This document shows, in pieces, positions 51,102-60,114 of a DNA stretch of 63,981 bases (its first letter is position 1; each line of letters opens with the position of its first letter). The stretch is taken from NCBI RefSeq assembly GCF_014705615.1, contig NZ_JACXJA010000055.1:1-63981 (forward strand), in the 5' to 3' direction. Below the pieces are notes generated by a model. It saw only the letters and a list, made by a program, of their open reading frames with translations, had not been told where the DNA came from and did no database searches. The translations under genes were made by a program, and so were the position numbers. Origin of the DNA: Paenibacillus oceani. Lineage in GTDB: Bacteria; Bacillota; Bacilli; Paenibacillales; NBRC-103111.

Positions 51102-51320
51102 GTGGCCAAAGAAGATGTAATTGAGGTAGAAGGTAAAGTAATCGAGCCGCTTCCGAACGCGATGTTCAAAGTGGAGCTCGAGAACGGACACCAGGTGCTG
51201 GCCCATGTATCGGGTAAGATTCGGATGCACTTTATCCGTATATTGCCGGGGGATAAAGTCACTGTCGAGTTGTCGCCTTACGATTTGAGCAGAGGTCGGA
51301 TCACGTACCGATTTAAATAA
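51102..51320 (+). CDS. infA: Translation initiation factor IF-1
   Basis: OB-fold A-site binder of 72 residues. GTG 51102 is the start because AAAGGAG lies 7 bases ahead, while an ATG at 51096 would be one base from it. [20 protein letters not shown] and [20 protein letters not shown] match almost every IF-1. Confidence 0.98.
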   Translation: MAKEDVIEVEGKVIEPLPNAMFKVELENGHQVLAHVSGKIRMHFIRILPGDKVTVELSPYDLSRGRITYRFK

Positions 51321-51322
51321 AT

Positions 51323-51554
<232 letters not shown>

Positions 51555-51574
51555 AAGGAGGTGCACGATCTCTA

Positions 51575-51943
51575 ATGGCTCGTATAGCTGGAGTAGACTT
51601 GCCCCGTGACAAACGGTTGGAAATCGCGCTGACGTACATTTTCGGTATCGGCAAAACGACTTCCCAAAAAATTATCGCCCAAACTGGCGTTAACGGGAAC
51701 ACTCGTGTACGCGAACTGACGGAAGACGAAGTAAACAAAGTCCGTGAAGCGATCGACAAAACGTTGAAAGTGGAAGGCGACCTTCGTCGTGAGATTGCCC
51801 TTAACATCAAGCGACTTGTGGAAATCGGCTGCTATCGTGGCATTCGCCATCGTCGCGGTTTGCCGGTTCGCGGTCAACGCACCAAAACAAACGCCCGTAC
51901 GCGTAAAGGACCTCGTCGTACAGTAGCGAATAAGAAGAAATAA
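51575..51943 (+). CDS. rpsM: 30S ribosomal protein S13
   Basis: Forms bridges B1a and B1b with the 50S subunit and touches the P-site tRNA. The 122 residues include [20 protein letters not shown] and the basic tail [30 protein letters not shown] precedes the ATG. Confidence 0.98.
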   Translation: MARIAGVDLPRDKRLEIALTYIFGIGKTTSQKIIAQTGVNGNTRVRELTEDEVNKVREAIDKTLKVEGDLRREIALNIKRLVEIGCYRGIRHRRGLPVRGQRTKTNARTRKGPRRTVANKKK

Positions 51944-51961
51944 TAAGGGGGGATAACTCTC

Positions 51962-52360
51962 ATGGCTAAACCGAAAAAGGCAGTAGCACGGACTAAACGT
52001 CGTGACCGTAAAAATATCGAATCTGGTGTCGCTCACATCCGTTCGACATTCAACAACACGATCGTAACGATCACGGATCCGCATGGTAACGCAATTTCTT
52101 GGGCGAGCTCCGGAAACCTCGGTTTCAAAGGTTCGCGTAAAAGCACTCCGTTCGCAGCTCAAATGGCTGCTGAATCTGCAGCGAAAGCCGCTATGGAGCA
52201 TGGAATGAAAGTTGTTGAGGTAGTCGTTAAAGGACCAGGCGCAGGACGCGAAGCTGCAATCCGTTCGCTCCAGGCAGCAGGCCTTGAAGTCAACCTCATC
52301 AAAGACGTAACTCCGGTACCTCATAACGGTTGCCGTCCGCCGAAACGTCGTCGTGTCTGA
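51962..52360 (+). CDS. rpsK: 30S ribosomal protein S11
   Basis: Platform protein of 132 residues beside the E-site m[24 protein letters not shown] and [20 protein letters not shown] are the family signatures. GGGGGGAT lies ahead of the ATG, 18 bases after rpsM. Confidence 0.98.
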   Translation: MAKPKKAVARTKRRDRKNIESGVAHIRSTFNNTIVTITDPHGNAISWASSGNLGFKGSRKSTPFAAQMAAESAAKAAMEHGMKVVEVVVKGPGAGREAAIRSLQAAGLEVNLIKDVTPVPHNGCRPPKRRRV

Positions 52361-52371
52361 TTATGGTTCCT

Positions 52372-52434
52372 ATAGTATATTTATCGGAAACATGTGAATA
52401 ATGGATGTGGACGATAGGCATACTATTCCTTTTT
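52372..52434 (+). terminator. Possible attenuator between rpsK and rpoA
   Basis: ATAGTAT...TTATC (52372-52384) can pair with GATAG..ATACTAT (52413-52426) with a two-base mismatch, followed by TCCTTTTTG. It is AT-rich and of modest strength. Confidence 0.4.
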
Positions 52435-52486
52435 GCGCTTGCAGGGAATCCGGAGGGAAACGACGTTTTTAAGGAGGGTTAAGTTC

Positions 52487-53431
52487 ATGATCGAAATTGA
52501 AAAGCCAAAAATCGAAACCGTTGAACTGAGCGATGACGGCAAATACGGCAAGTTCGTGATCGAACCGCTGGAGCGCGGATACGGCACAACGCTCGGGAAC
52601 TCCTTGCGCCGCATCTTGCTTTCCTCATTGCCGGGAGCTGCGGTCAATTCCGTTCAAATTGACGGCGTTCTGCACGAGTTTTCGACGGTGCCCGGCGTGA
52701 TGGAGGATGTTACGGAGATTATCCTGAATTTGAAGGGATTGTCTTTGAAGATCCACTCCGACGAGGAGAAGGTACTGGAAATTGACGCTGAGGGCGAAGG
52801 CAATGTAGTCGCCGGCGATATTCGCGCGGATAGCGATGTAGAAATCCTTAATCCGGACTTGCACATTGCAACGCTTGCTGCAGACGCTCGTTTGCACATG
52901 CGTATTCACGCGGGTCGCGGCAGAGGCTATGTTGCTGCAGATCGGAACAAAAGAGAGGATCAGCCGATTGGAGTTATCCCGGTAGATTCCATCTATACCC
53001 CGATCACTCGTGTCAATTACAGTGTCGAGAATACTCGTGTCGGTCAAGTCACGAATTACGACAAACTTACCCTCGAAGTGTGGACCGATGGAAGCATTCG
53101 ACCGGAAGAAGCCGTCAGCCTTGGCGCGAAAATTTTGACCGAGCATCTAATGTTGTTCGTCGGTTTGACCGATGAGGCGAAAGATGCGGAAATTATGGTC
53201 GAAAAAGAAGAAGACAAGAAAGAAAAAGTGTTGGAGATGACGATCGAAGAGCTCGATCTTTCGGTTCGTTCCTACAACTGCTTGAAACGTGCGGGTATCA
53301 ACACCGTGCAAGAGCTTATTACGAAAACCGAAGAAGATATGATGAAGGTCCGCAACCTGGGCCGCAAATCTTTGGAGGAAGTTCAAGAGAAGCTGGAAGA
53401 GCTCGGACTCGGCTTGCGCGCGGAAGATTGA
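52487..53431 (+). CDS. rpoA: DNA-directed RNA polymerase subunit alpha
   Basis: Assembly platform of RNA polymerase with 314 residues. AAGGAGGG precedes ATG 52487, so the open frame upstream to 52433 is not used. The N-terminal dimerisation domain runs to about residue 230 ([20 protein letters not shown] near 32-51). A charged linker ([10 protein letters not shown]) follows, then the C-terminal domain with [20 protein letters not shown], which binds UP elements and activators. Confidence 0.98.
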   Translation: MIEIEKPKIETVELSDDGKYGKFVIEPLERGYGTTLGNSLRRILLSSLPGAAVNSVQIDGVLHEFSTVPGVMEDVTEIILNLKGLSLKIHSDEEKVLEIDAEGEGNVVAGDIRADSDVEILNPDLHIATLAADARLHMRIHAGRGRGYVAADRNKREDQPIGVIPVDSIYTPITRVNYSVENTRVGQVTNYDKLTLEVWTDGSIRPEEAVSLGAKILTEHLMLFVGLTDEAKDAEIMVEKEEDKKEKVLEMTIEELDLSVRSYNCLKRAGINTVQELITKTEEDMMKVRNLGRKSLEEVQEKLEELGLGLRAED

Positions 53432-53501
53432 TCGACGGACGGAACTCCTGCGCGGCTGTTCCTGAGGTTCTACCGTACGATTACAGAAGGAGGGGAAACA
53501 G

Positions 53502-53870
53502 ATGGCATACCAAAAATTGGGTCGTGACTCCAGCGCCCGGAAGGCTTTGTTCAGGGATCTGGTAACCGATCTGTTCTTATACGAACGCATTCAGACGACG
53601 GAAGGTAAAGCGAAAGAAGTTCGTTCCATTGCGGAAAAGCTGATTACGCTGGCTAAGCGCGGAGATTTGCACGCGCGTCGTCAAGCAGCCGCTTTTGTTC
53701 GTCGCGAACAGTTGGAAGGATCGGATCAAGACGCGATCCAGAAGCTGTTCACGGAACTTGCAACTCGCTACTCCGAGCGTCCAGGCGGATACACGCGTAT
53801 CCTCAAGCTGGGACCTCGTCGCGGCGACTCTGCACCGATGGTATATTTGGAACTGGTTGACCGAGCTTAA
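53502..53870 (+). CDS. rplQ: 50S ribosomal protein L17
   Basis: Last gene of the supercluster, 122 residues. [20 protein letters not shown] and [20 protein letters not shown] are characteristic. AGGAGGGG precedes the ATG. A terminator follows. Confidence 0.98.
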   Translation: MAYQKLGRDSSARKALFRDLVTDLFLYERIQTTEGKAKEVRSIAEKLITLAKRGDLHARRQAAAFVRREQLEGSDQDAIQKLFTELATRYSERPGGYTRILKLGPRRGDSAPMVYLELVDRA

Positions 53871-53881
53871 TTAACCGGATG

Positions 53882-53924
53882 AAAGGGTGGACAGAATCAT
53901 TGATTCTGCTGAAGCCCTTTTTTT
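53882..53924 (+). terminator. Terminator after rplQ
   Basis: AAAGGG (53882-53887) and CCCTTT (53915-53920) enclose an inner AGAATCA-T-TGATTCT hairpin and end in seven T residues, closing the ribosomal supercluster. Confidence 0.85.
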
Positions 53925-53935
53925 GTAAGCAGATA

Positions 53936-54011
53936 GTACAAGGAACGAATTCGGCGAGGAGCATTCGTGTCTGACACGGTATAACCATACCAGACCGCAT
54001 GCGCCTTGTAC
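53936..54011 (+). repeat. Nested inverted repeats upstream of truA
   Basis: GTACAAGG (53936-53943) and CCTTGTAC (54004-54011) enclose GTCTG/CAGAC and GGTAT/ATACC pairs (centred near 53982). The nested arms suggest a structured RNA or a DNA operator. The earliest in-frame ATG of truA (53999) lies inside the structure. Confidence 0.5.
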
Positions 54012-54055
54012 GAATGACTTCCGGCAGACGCGGAAACAGCCTTTGTCTCTTTGGG

Positions 54056-54820
54056 GTGGTCTACCTGAGAAACCTGGTCATGACCGTAAGCTATGAAGGG
54101 ACCCGTTATTTCGGTTTTCAATCTCAGCTGCAAGGCAACACGATTCAAGACCGAATCGAAGAGGCCATTGAGAAGCTTATGGGCGAGAAAATTCACATTA
54201 CAGCTTCGGGGCGTACGGATGCTGGGGTACATGCGCGCGCGCAAATATTCAACTTTATTACCTCGTCCTCCATACCGATTCAACGGTTGGCTCTTGCGCT
54301 CAATTCGCGCCTGCCTCCGGACATTCGCATCCTGGAGGCGCGTATGGCGGATCCGGATTTCCACGCGCGTAGATCGGCCAAGAGGAAGACGTACCGGTAT
54401 ACGATCAATTGCAATCGCGTGCCGGACGTATTTCAGCGACATATGCAATTTCACCATCCGACTCCGCTAAACGTGGAAGCGATGCGCCATGCGCTCCAGG
54501 CGCTGATCGGCGAACACGATTTCACCTCGTATTGTTCCGTGAAGTCGACGAAACCCTCTCATGTCCGCACCATTTATGACGCTTATATCGAGACAGTGGA
54601 TGCGGAGACGGGAAGCGGTCCGGGTCTCATTCACGTATGGGTAACTGGTAACGGTTTTTTGCAGCATATGGTACGAATCATCGTGGGTACGCTTATGCAG
54701 GTCGGCGAGGGCAAGCGCACAGCTGCGAACATGGGAGACGTGTTAAGAGCCCAAAATCGCAGACTTGCAGGACCGACAGCGATGGCTCACGGATTGATGC
54801 TGTGGGAAGTGGTGTATTAG
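54056..54820 (+). CDS. truA: tRNA pseudouridine(38-40) synthase
   Basis: Forms pseudouridine in the anticodon stem-loop. The catalytic motif GRTDAGVHARAQ contains the essential aspartate, and RRSAKRKTYRYTI and NGFLQHMVRIIVGTL are also typical. The start is unsettled. GTG 54056 gives 254 residues but has no good ribosome binding site. GGGGTGG at about 54053-54059 would best serve the CTG at 54065, whose product begins (M)RNLVMTVSYEGT like its relatives. ATGs at 53999, 54014 and 54080 lack sites. Function is secure, the N terminus is not. Confidence 0.9.
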   Translation: MVYLRNLVMTVSYEGTRYFGFQSQLQGNTIQDRIEEAIEKLMGEKIHITASGRTDAGVHARAQIFNFITSSSIPIQRLALALNSRLPPDIRILEARMADPDFHARRSAKRKTYRYTINCNRVPDVFQRHMQFHHPTPLNVEAMRHALQALIGEHDFTSYCSVKSTKPSHVRTIYDAYIETVDAETGSGPGLIHVWVTGNGFLQHMVRIIVGTLMQVGEGKRTAANMGDVLRAQNRRLAGPTAMAHGLMLWEVVY

Positions 54821-54853
54821 CCGGTTTGTACGGTTTAAAATGTAAGAAATGAC

Positions 54854-54882
54854 TTGCGCCACACCCGGAAATGTTGTAATAT
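54854..54882 (+). promoter_or_regulatory. Promoter of rplM-rpsI
   Basis: TTGCGC (54854-54859) and TAATAT (54877-54882) are separated by 17 bases, directly ahead of the L13 leader. Confidence 0.75.
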
Positions 54883-54889
54883 ATTAAAT

Positions 54890-54952
54890 GGTATTTCATA
54901 ACTGGCCTCCCACGCCCCGCGTTATGAGAGCACCAACCAATGAGGATGTTTT
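54890..54952 (+). promoter_or_regulatory. Ribosomal protein L13 leader
   Basis: The conserved leader sequence CATAACTGGCCTCCCACG (54897-54914), the closing GTTATGAGAGCACCAACCAA (54921-54940) and the CATAAC/GTTATG stem match the Bacillota L13 leader, thought to let L13 repress its own operon. A T run follows at about 54949-54954. Confidence 0.7.
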
Positions 54953-55005
54953 TTCTACCCTAAACAATTGTTTTCGATGTAGATTTATTTAGGAGGACAT
55001 TGCGA

Positions 55006-55443
55006 ATGCGTACCACATATATGGCTAAGCCACAAGAAGTTGAAAAGAAATGGTACATTATCGATGCAGCCGGACAAACGCTCGGACGTATGGCAAGCGA
55101 AGCTGCTTCCATTCTGCGCGGTAAGTTGAAGCCTGAATTTACACCGCATGTCGATACGGGTGACTTCGTGATCATTATCAATGCTGACAAAGTCGTATTG
55201 ACCGGTAAAAAATTGCTGCAGAAAAAATACTATCGCCATTCTCAATATCAAGGCGGATTGAAGACGGCGACAGCTCAAGAGATGCTGAACAAAAAAGCAG
55301 ATCGCATGGTTGAACTGGCTGTTTACGGCATGCTCCCGAAAAACCGTCTGGGCGACTCGCTGAAAACGAAGCTTAAAGTGTACACTGGCTCGGAGCACCC
55401 ACACGAAGCACAAAAACCTGAAGTTTGGCAACTTCGCGGATAA
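55006..55443 (+). CDS. rplM: 50S ribosomal protein L13
   Basis: Early assembly protein of 145 residues. ATG 55006 has AGGAGGAC 9 bases upstream; a TTG six bases earlier is too close. [20 protein letters not shown] near the N terminus and [12 protein letters not shown] (about 106-117) are the family marks. Confidence 0.97.
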   Translation: MRTTYMAKPQEVEKKWYIIDAAGQTLGRMASEAASILRGKLKPEFTPHVDTGDFVIIINADKVVLTGKKLLQKKYYRHSQYQGGLKTATAQEMLNKKADRMVELAVYGMLPKNRLGDSLKTKLKVYTGSEHPHEAQKPEVWQLRG

Positions 55444-55462
55444 TTAAGAGGAGGACCTGTTC

Positions 55463-55855
55463 ATGGCACAAGTTCAATATTATGGAACCGGCCGTCGGAA
55501 GCACTCGGTAGCACGTGTACGTCTTGTACCGGGAGAAGGACGGATTGTTATTAATAATCGTCCATTGGACGAATACTTCGGTCTGGAGACGTTGAAGCTG
55601 ATCGTGAAACAACCGCTCACTTTGACTGAAACGACTGGCCGTTACGACGTACTGGTCATCGCGAACGGTGGCGGTACTACAGGACAAGCTGGCGCGATCC
55701 GTCACGGTATTTCCCGCGCATTGCTCAAGGCAGATCCGGATTTCCGCGGTTCCTTGAAGCGCGCAGGCTTCCTGACTCGCGACCCGCGTATGAAAGAACG
55801 TAAGAAGTACGGCTTGAAAGCTGCTCGTCGTGCTCCTCAGTTCTCCAAACGTTAA
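55463..55855 (+). CDS. rpsI: 30S ribosomal protein S9
   Basis: The 130-residue protein has a C-terminal tail reaching the P-site anticodon loop, ending [33 protein letters not shown] opens it. It shares the rplM transcript. Confidence 0.98.
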   Translation: MAQVQYYGTGRRKHSVARVRLVPGEGRIVINNRPLDEYFGLETLKLIVKQPLTLTETTGRYDVLVIANGGGTTGQAGAIRHGISRALLKADPDFRGSLKRAGFLTRDPRMKERKKYGLKAARRAPQFSKR

Positions 55856-55874
55856 GTTCGAACCAACAACAACG

Positions 55875-55907
55875 AACCTTTTCCGCTACGGCGGAAAAGG
55901 TTTTTTT
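55875..55907 (+). terminator. Terminator after rpsI
   Basis: AACCTTTTCCGC (55875-55886) pairs with GCGGAAAAGGTT (55891-55902) around TACG, leading into seven T residues. Confidence 0.92.
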
Positions 55908-55983
55908 GTCGTGCACCAAACATTTCCGGCGCCATACTATGATGGTGTGCCTAAAATGAGTCGGAAGGTTCATAAGGAAACTA

Positions 55984-56011
55984 TTGACACTCGATCATTT
56001 ACCCTTATAAT
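55984..56011 (+). promoter_or_regulatory. Promoter of cysH-sat
   Basis: TTGACA (55984-55989) and TATAAT (56006-56011) are both perfect boxes, with a 16-base spacer. No T-box or S-box is seen in the 60-base leader, so any sulfur control would be by a DNA-binding regulator. Confidence 0.82.
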
Positions 56012-56071
56012 GAATATATACAATAAAACACATAGATAAACTCGGAATTAGTCTTAAGGAGGATCATTCGT

Positions 56072-56764
56072 ATGAACTTGCTGGAAAAAGAAGCGCTCAT
56101 CCTCGAAGCAGCCCAAACGTTGGAAACTCAATCCGCGGATGCGGTAGTAGAGTGGGCGGTCGCGACCTTCCCGAATATAACGTTTGCTTGCAGCTTTGGC
56201 GCGGAAGACGTCGTTCTGGTCGATATTTTGCAAAAGGTTTCGCCTTCAACCGATATTTTTTATTTGGACACGGATCTCCATTTTAGAGAAACTTATGAGA
56301 CTAAGGCACGCCTGGAGGAGCACTATGGGATGTCCTTCGTACGGGTCATTCCTAAACTGACTTTGCAGGAGCAAGAAGCTCTTCATGGGGCGGAACTGTG
56401 GAAGTCGAATCCGACTTCATGCTGCAATATCCGTAAAGTCGATCCGCTTACGAACATCTTGGGCAAATACGAAGCTTGGATCACCGGTATTCGCAGAGAT
56501 CAGGCTCCGACACGGGCAAACGCCAAGAAGATCGAATATGACGTAAAATTCGGTCTCGTCAAATTCAATCCGATAGCAGATTGGACATCTGAGGATGTCT
56601 GGAACTATATTCGTGAACATGATTTGATTTACAATCCGCTCCATGACCAGTATTATCCTAGTATCGGCTGTGAAAAATGCACACGCCAAGTATTACCTGG
56701 CGAAGATCCGCGCGCAGGACGTTGGGCAGGCTTCGAGAAGACAGAGTGCGGGTTGCACAAATAA
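56072..56764 (+). CDS. cysH: Adenylyl-sulfate (APS/PAPS) reductase
   Basis: Reduces activated sulfate to sulfite in assimilation. The 230 residues carry the two cysteine pairs of the [4Fe-4S] type, Cys117-Cys118 and Cys200/Cys203, plus the catalytic Cys226 in ECGLH. The iron-sulfur cysteines mark the bacterial form that uses APS (and often PAPS). TTAAGGAGG precedes the ATG. Sulfite reductase and APS kinase are not encoded here. Confidence 0.95.
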   Translation: MNLLEKEALILEAAQTLETQSADAVVEWAVATFPNITFACSFGAEDVVLVDILQKVSPSTDIFYLDTDLHFRETYETKARLEEHYGMSFVRVIPKLTLQEQEALHGAELWKSNPTSCCNIRKVDPLTNILGKYEAWITGIRRDQAPTRANAKKIEYDVKFGLVKFNPIADWTSEDVWNYIREHDLIYNPLHDQYYPSIGCEKCTRQVLPGEDPRAGRWAGFEKTECGLHK

Positions 56765-56790
56765 GCAGCCGCTAGCCAGGCAAGCAGAAC

Positions 56791-56837
56791 GAAAGCGCAG
56801 TTACGCTTTCGAAGATAAGCTTTGCTAGCGCAAAGCT
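56791..56837 (+). repeat. Two perfect hairpins between cysH and sat
   Basis: GAAAGCG-CAGTTA-CGCTTTC (56791-56810) and AGCTTTGC-TAGC-GCAAAGCT (56818-56837) stand side by side, with the second 10 or so bases before the sat ribosome binding site. The second shares the CTTTGC-GCAAAG core with the palindrome after infA. They may stabilise cysH mRNA or belong to a family of short palindromes. Confidence 0.6.
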
Positions 56838-56860
56838 CAGTAACCTGAGGAGGAACCAAC

Positions 56861-58045
56861 ATGTCGGAAACGATTAAGCCACACGGCGGTACCCTGATCA
56901 ACCGTTTGGTCACTGGCGGACAGCGCGACGCTTTGCTGCTGGAGGCCGAACAACTGCAACAGATTCCTGTTAACTCCTGGACGATATCGGATCTGGATCT
57001 GATCGCGATCGGAGCTTTTTCTCCGCTTACAGGGTTCATGACTCAAGAAGATTATAGATCGGTTCTGGATCGTATGCGTCTGGCTGACGGGGCGGTATGG
57101 AGCATTCCCATCGTCCTTCCGGTCGAGGAGACGTTGGCGGAGCGGCTGTTGATTGGCGAGCGTATAGCTCTTGTAGGAGAAGAGGATCAGGTTGTATATG
57201 CGCTGCTGGAAGTCAGAAGCGTGTATACGGTCGACCAACGCGAAGAAGCGGTAAAAGTATTCAAGACGGACGATCGCGAACATCCTGGCGTGCAGAAGCT
57301 GTTCTCACGGCCTAAAGTATACGTAGGCGGGCCGGTACAGGTGCTGAACCGTCCGAAACCGTCGAAGTTTCAGGACTTTTACTTCGACCCGGCAGAAACA
57401 CGCAAACGTTTCGTACAGAATGGCTGGAAAACCGTCGTTGGATTTCAGACCCGCAATCCGGTTCACCGGGCGCACGAATATATTCAGAAGACGGCGATGG
57501 AAATCGTCGACGGTTTGTTCCTGAATCCTCTCGTAGGCGAGACGAAATCCGACGACATTTCTGCAGACGTGCGGATGAAAAGTTACCTGGTGCTGCTGGA
57601 CAATTATTATCCGAAGCAGCGAACGTTCCTTGGCGTCTTCCCGGCGGCCATGCGTTATGCGGGTCCCCGTGAAGCAGTCTTCCATGCGATGGTGCGCAAA
57701 AACTATGGCTGCACTCATTTCATAGTGGGCCGTGACCACGCCGGTGTCGGGGATTATTACGGCACTTATGAAGCGCAGGAAATATTCCGGAACTTTACGG
57801 CTGAGGAATTAGGAATAACTCCGCTATTTTTCGAACATAGCTTCTTCTGCACCAAATGTGGCAACATGGGCACGAGCAAAACTTGCCCGCATGACAAATC
57901 GCATCATATGCATTTATCCGGCACCAAAGTACGCGCGATGCTTCGGGAAGGAATCTGCCCTCCGGCTGAATTCACCCGTCCGGAGGTCGCTCAGGTGCTG
58001 ATTGAAGGAATGTCCGATCAATTGGTTCCATCGAACAACCTATAG
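56861..58045 (+). CDS. sat: Sulfate adenylyltransferase (ATP sulfurylase)
   Basis: Activates sulfate with ATP to APS, the step before CysH. The 394 residues are of the monofunctional Sat type without an APS kinase domain. [16 protein letters not shown] (about 195-210) carries the HxxH nucleotide motif, and [13 protein letters not shown] follows. A zinc site, [15 protein letters not shown], lies near 331-345. GAGGAGG precedes the ATG. Confidence 0.96.
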   Translation: MSETIKPHGGTLINRLVTGGQRDALLLEAEQLQQIPVNSWTISDLDLIAIGAFSPLTGFMTQEDYRSVLDRMRLADGAVWSIPIVLPVEETLAERLLIGERIALVGEEDQVVYALLEVRSVYTVDQREEAVKVFKTDDREHPGVQKLFSRPKVYVGGPVQVLNRPKPSKFQDFYFDPAETRKRFVQNGWKTVVGFQTRNPVHRAHEYIQKTAMEIVDGLFLNPLVGETKSDDISADVRMKSYLVLLDNYYPKQRTFLGVFPAAMRYAGPREAVFHAMVRKNYGCTHFIVGRDHAGVGDYYGTYEAQEIFRNFTAEELGITPLFFEHSFFCTKCGNMGTSKTCPHDKSHHMHLSGTKVRAMLREGICPPAEFTRPEVAQVLIEGMSDQLVPSNNL

Positions 58046-58054
58046 GTATATTTG

Positions 58055-58110
58055 TCCACCCCGATCCATATAGATTTCTAAGGAGTCTATCGGACAGGGG
58101 TGGATTTTCT
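58055..58110 (+). promoter_or_regulatory. Hairpin masking the cwlD ribosome binding site
   Basis: TCCACCCC (58055-58062) pairs perfectly with GGGGTGGA (58097-58104), with an inner ATAGA-TCTAT stem and a TTTTCT tail. The 3' arm is the only plausible Shine-Dalgarno of cwlD (ATG at 58111). It may act both as the sat terminator and as a block to translation of read-through mRNA. Confidence 0.65.
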
Positions 58111-58848
58111 ATGCGGAGAAGAAGGGCCAGTATCGTCGTCTGGCTGAATCTAAACGGGAAACTGAAACTAATTATGTCATCAGCGCTCGTGATTCTTATG
58201 ATTTTTTTATTCACCTACGAGCTGCCTACAAGCCGGACCTGGTCGTATTGGACGATGCCTTTATCGGGGAAAGTCATTGCGATCGACGCCGGTCACGGCG
58301 GGCCGGATGGAGGGGCGAGCAGCAGCGCCGGCTTGGTCGAGAAAGAAGTGAATCTGGCCATCTCGCTTTATTTGCGTGATTACTTGCAGCAAAGCGGCGC
58401 AGTAGTCGTGATGACCCGGGAAGATGACCGGGATTTGGCGAACGACGCGACGAGAGGGTACAGCAAGCGGAAAACGGAAGATTTGCACAACCGGGTCGCC
58501 TTGATCGAGAATGCAAAAGCCGACATTCTTGTCAGTGTTCATTTGAATAGCATCCCCTCAGCCAAGTGGAAGGGGGCGCAAACCTTTTATAACTCTGCCA
58601 ATGAGGAAGGGAAAAAGCTGGCCGGATTCATCCAAAGCGAGATTCGCACGAATTTGAGCAACACCGACCGTGTGCCTAAAACCGAGAATACGTTTTACTT
58701 GCTGAAAGCGCTGACCATACCCGGAGCACTTGTGGAGGTCGGGTTTTTGTCCAACCCGGAAGAAGCGCGGCTGATGGCGGACGCCAAGTACCAGCGGAAG
58801 GTGGCCGAGTCGATTTATCGGGGCATTTTGCGTTACGTCACCGAATAA
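58111..58848 (+). CDS. cwlD: N-acetylmuramoyl-L-alanine amidase CwlD
   Basis: Together with PdaA, CwlD makes muramic-delta-lactam in the spore cortex, the mark read by germination enzymes. The 245 residues begin with a basic patch and one membrane segment (about 20-36). The Amidase_3 domain follows, with zinc ligands in DAGHGGPDGG (His62), VEKEVNL and VSVHLNS, and the catalytic glutamate in LVEVGFLSN. It lies at the head of the sporulation block. Confidence 0.95.
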   Translation: MRRRRASIVVWLNLNGKLKLIMSSALVILMIFLFTYELPTSRTWSYWTMPLSGKVIAIDAGHGGPDGGASSSAGLVEKEVNLAISLYLRDYLQQSGAVVVMTREDDRDLANDATRGYSKRKTEDLHNRVALIENAKADILVSVHLNSIPSAKWKGAQTFYNSANEEGKKLAGFIQSEIRTNLSNTDRVPKTENTFYLLKALTIPGALVEVGFLSNPEEARLMADAKYQRKVAESIYRGILRYVTE

Positions 58849-58878
58849 GAGGTCATGACCCTTCGGAGGATAACCATT

Positions 58879-58907
58879 TCAATCCCGAGCCGAACATGTG
58901 CTATAAT
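58879..58907 (+). promoter_or_regulatory. Extended -10 promoter of mrp
   Basis: TGCTATAAT (58899-58907) is an extended -10 element. The -35 region, around TTCAAT at 58878-58883, is weak. Confidence 0.6.
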
Positions 58908-58948
58908 GAGCGGAGAACGAACGATTACGGTAACGGGGGGCTATCACG

Positions 58949-60016
58949 ATGACTCGGGAACAAGTACTGGAAACGCTGCGTCACCTGCAGGATCCGGTAT
59001 ACGGCAAAAGCTTGGTCGAGCTTAATTTGATCAAGGACATTATGGTCAAACCATCCGGCGTCGCCTTGAGCGTCGTCCTTTCGTCGAATGAGGAAGCCCG
59101 CAAGGAAGAGCTCCGCACGCAAATAACGGAGTCGCTCCAGAAATCCGGAGTCTCCGACGTACATATTCGGTTCCGGGAAATGTCGGATTTCGATCGCTCC
59201 GAAATCGGCAAGATGGCCGAAGCGAAAGAGCCAGCGAAGGCAAATCCGACCAACTTGCTGGACGAAGGCTCCAAGACGACGTTTATTGCGGTAGCCAGCG
59301 GCAAAGGCGGCGTAGGCAAATCGACGGTTTCGGTGAATCTTGCAGTTGCTTTGGCACGTAAAGGAAAACGGGTCGGAATTATCGATGCTGACATATACGG
59401 CTTCAGCGTACCGGATATGATGGGCATCGAGGAACGCCCGGAGCTCGTCGATCAGTTGATCCGCCCGACCGAACGTTTTGGCGTGAAAGTGATCTCGATG
59501 GGTTTTTTCGTACAGGATAACGCTCCGGTCATCTGGCGCGGTCCGATGCTTGGCAAGATGCTGAGGAACTTCTTCTCCGAAGTGGAGTGGGGAGAACTCG
59601 ATTACATGATCCTCGATTTGCCGCCGGGAACGGGCGATGTCGCGCTTGACGTGCATCAAATGATTCCCCACAGCAAGGAGATCATCGTGACGACTCCACA
59701 CGCTACTGCGGCTTTTGTAGCGGCACGCGCGGGGGCGATGGCGGTGCATACGAACCATGAGATTATTGGCATCGTGGAAAATATGGCCTACTACAGCTGC
59801 GGCCAATGCGGACAGAAAGATTATGTCTTTGGCCGGGGTGGAGGAGCGAAGCTGGCGGAAGAGTTGCATACGAAGCTGCTCGCTCAAATTCCGCTTGGCG
59901 CTCCGGACAACCATATCTCGGAACCGGACTATTCGCCATCCGTGTACAAGGAAGATACCGAGATCGGGCAAATGTATCTGGAGGTCGCAGAAGCGGTTAT
60001 CCGCCATGGCGAATAA
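58949..60016 (+). CDS. mrp: Mrp/SalA-family P-loop ATPase
   Basis: The 355 residues combine an N-terminal MIP18/DUF59 domain (about 1-90) with a ParA-like ATPase domain. The deviant Walker A SGKGGVGKST is near 117-126, and LDLPPGTGDV follows. CxxC (SCGQCG, near 283) can hold an iron-sulfur cluster. Relatives carry Fe-S clusters; the B. subtilis homologue at this locus, SalA, controls scoC expression. Which role applies here cannot be told. ACGGGGGG precedes the ATG. Confidence 0.92.
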   Translation: MTREQVLETLRHLQDPVYGKSLVELNLIKDIMVKPSGVALSVVLSSNEEARKEELRTQITESLQKSGVSDVHIRFREMSDFDRSEIGKMAEAKEPAKANPTNLLDEGSKTTFIAVASGKGGVGKSTVSVNLAVALARKGKRVGIIDADIYGFSVPDMMGIEERPELVDQLIRPTERFGVKVISMGFFVQDNAPVIWRGPMLGKMLRNFFSEVEWGELDYMILDLPPGTGDVALDVHQMIPHSKEIIVTTPHATAAFVAARAGAMAVHTNHEIIGIVENMAYYSCGQCGQKDYVFGRGGGAKLAEELHTKLLAQIPLGAPDNHISEPDYSPSVYKEDTEIGQMYLEVAEAVIRHGE

Positions 60017-60030
60017 GTGTTCGCAAACAA

Positions 60031-60064
60031 GAAAGTACTGGCCGAGAGGCCAGTACTTTCTTTG
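60031..60064. terminator. Terminator between mrp and gerD
   Basis: GAAAGTACTGGCC (60031-60043) and GGCCAGTACTTTC (60048-60060) form a perfect 13-bp stem with a GAGA loop, then TTT. It serves mrp; the reverse-strand gerD ends 50 bases away. Confidence 0.85.
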
Positions 60065-60114
60065 GCATTTGTACTAACCTGCGGACACGAACCGACCGGG
60101 TAACAGCTCGTCCC

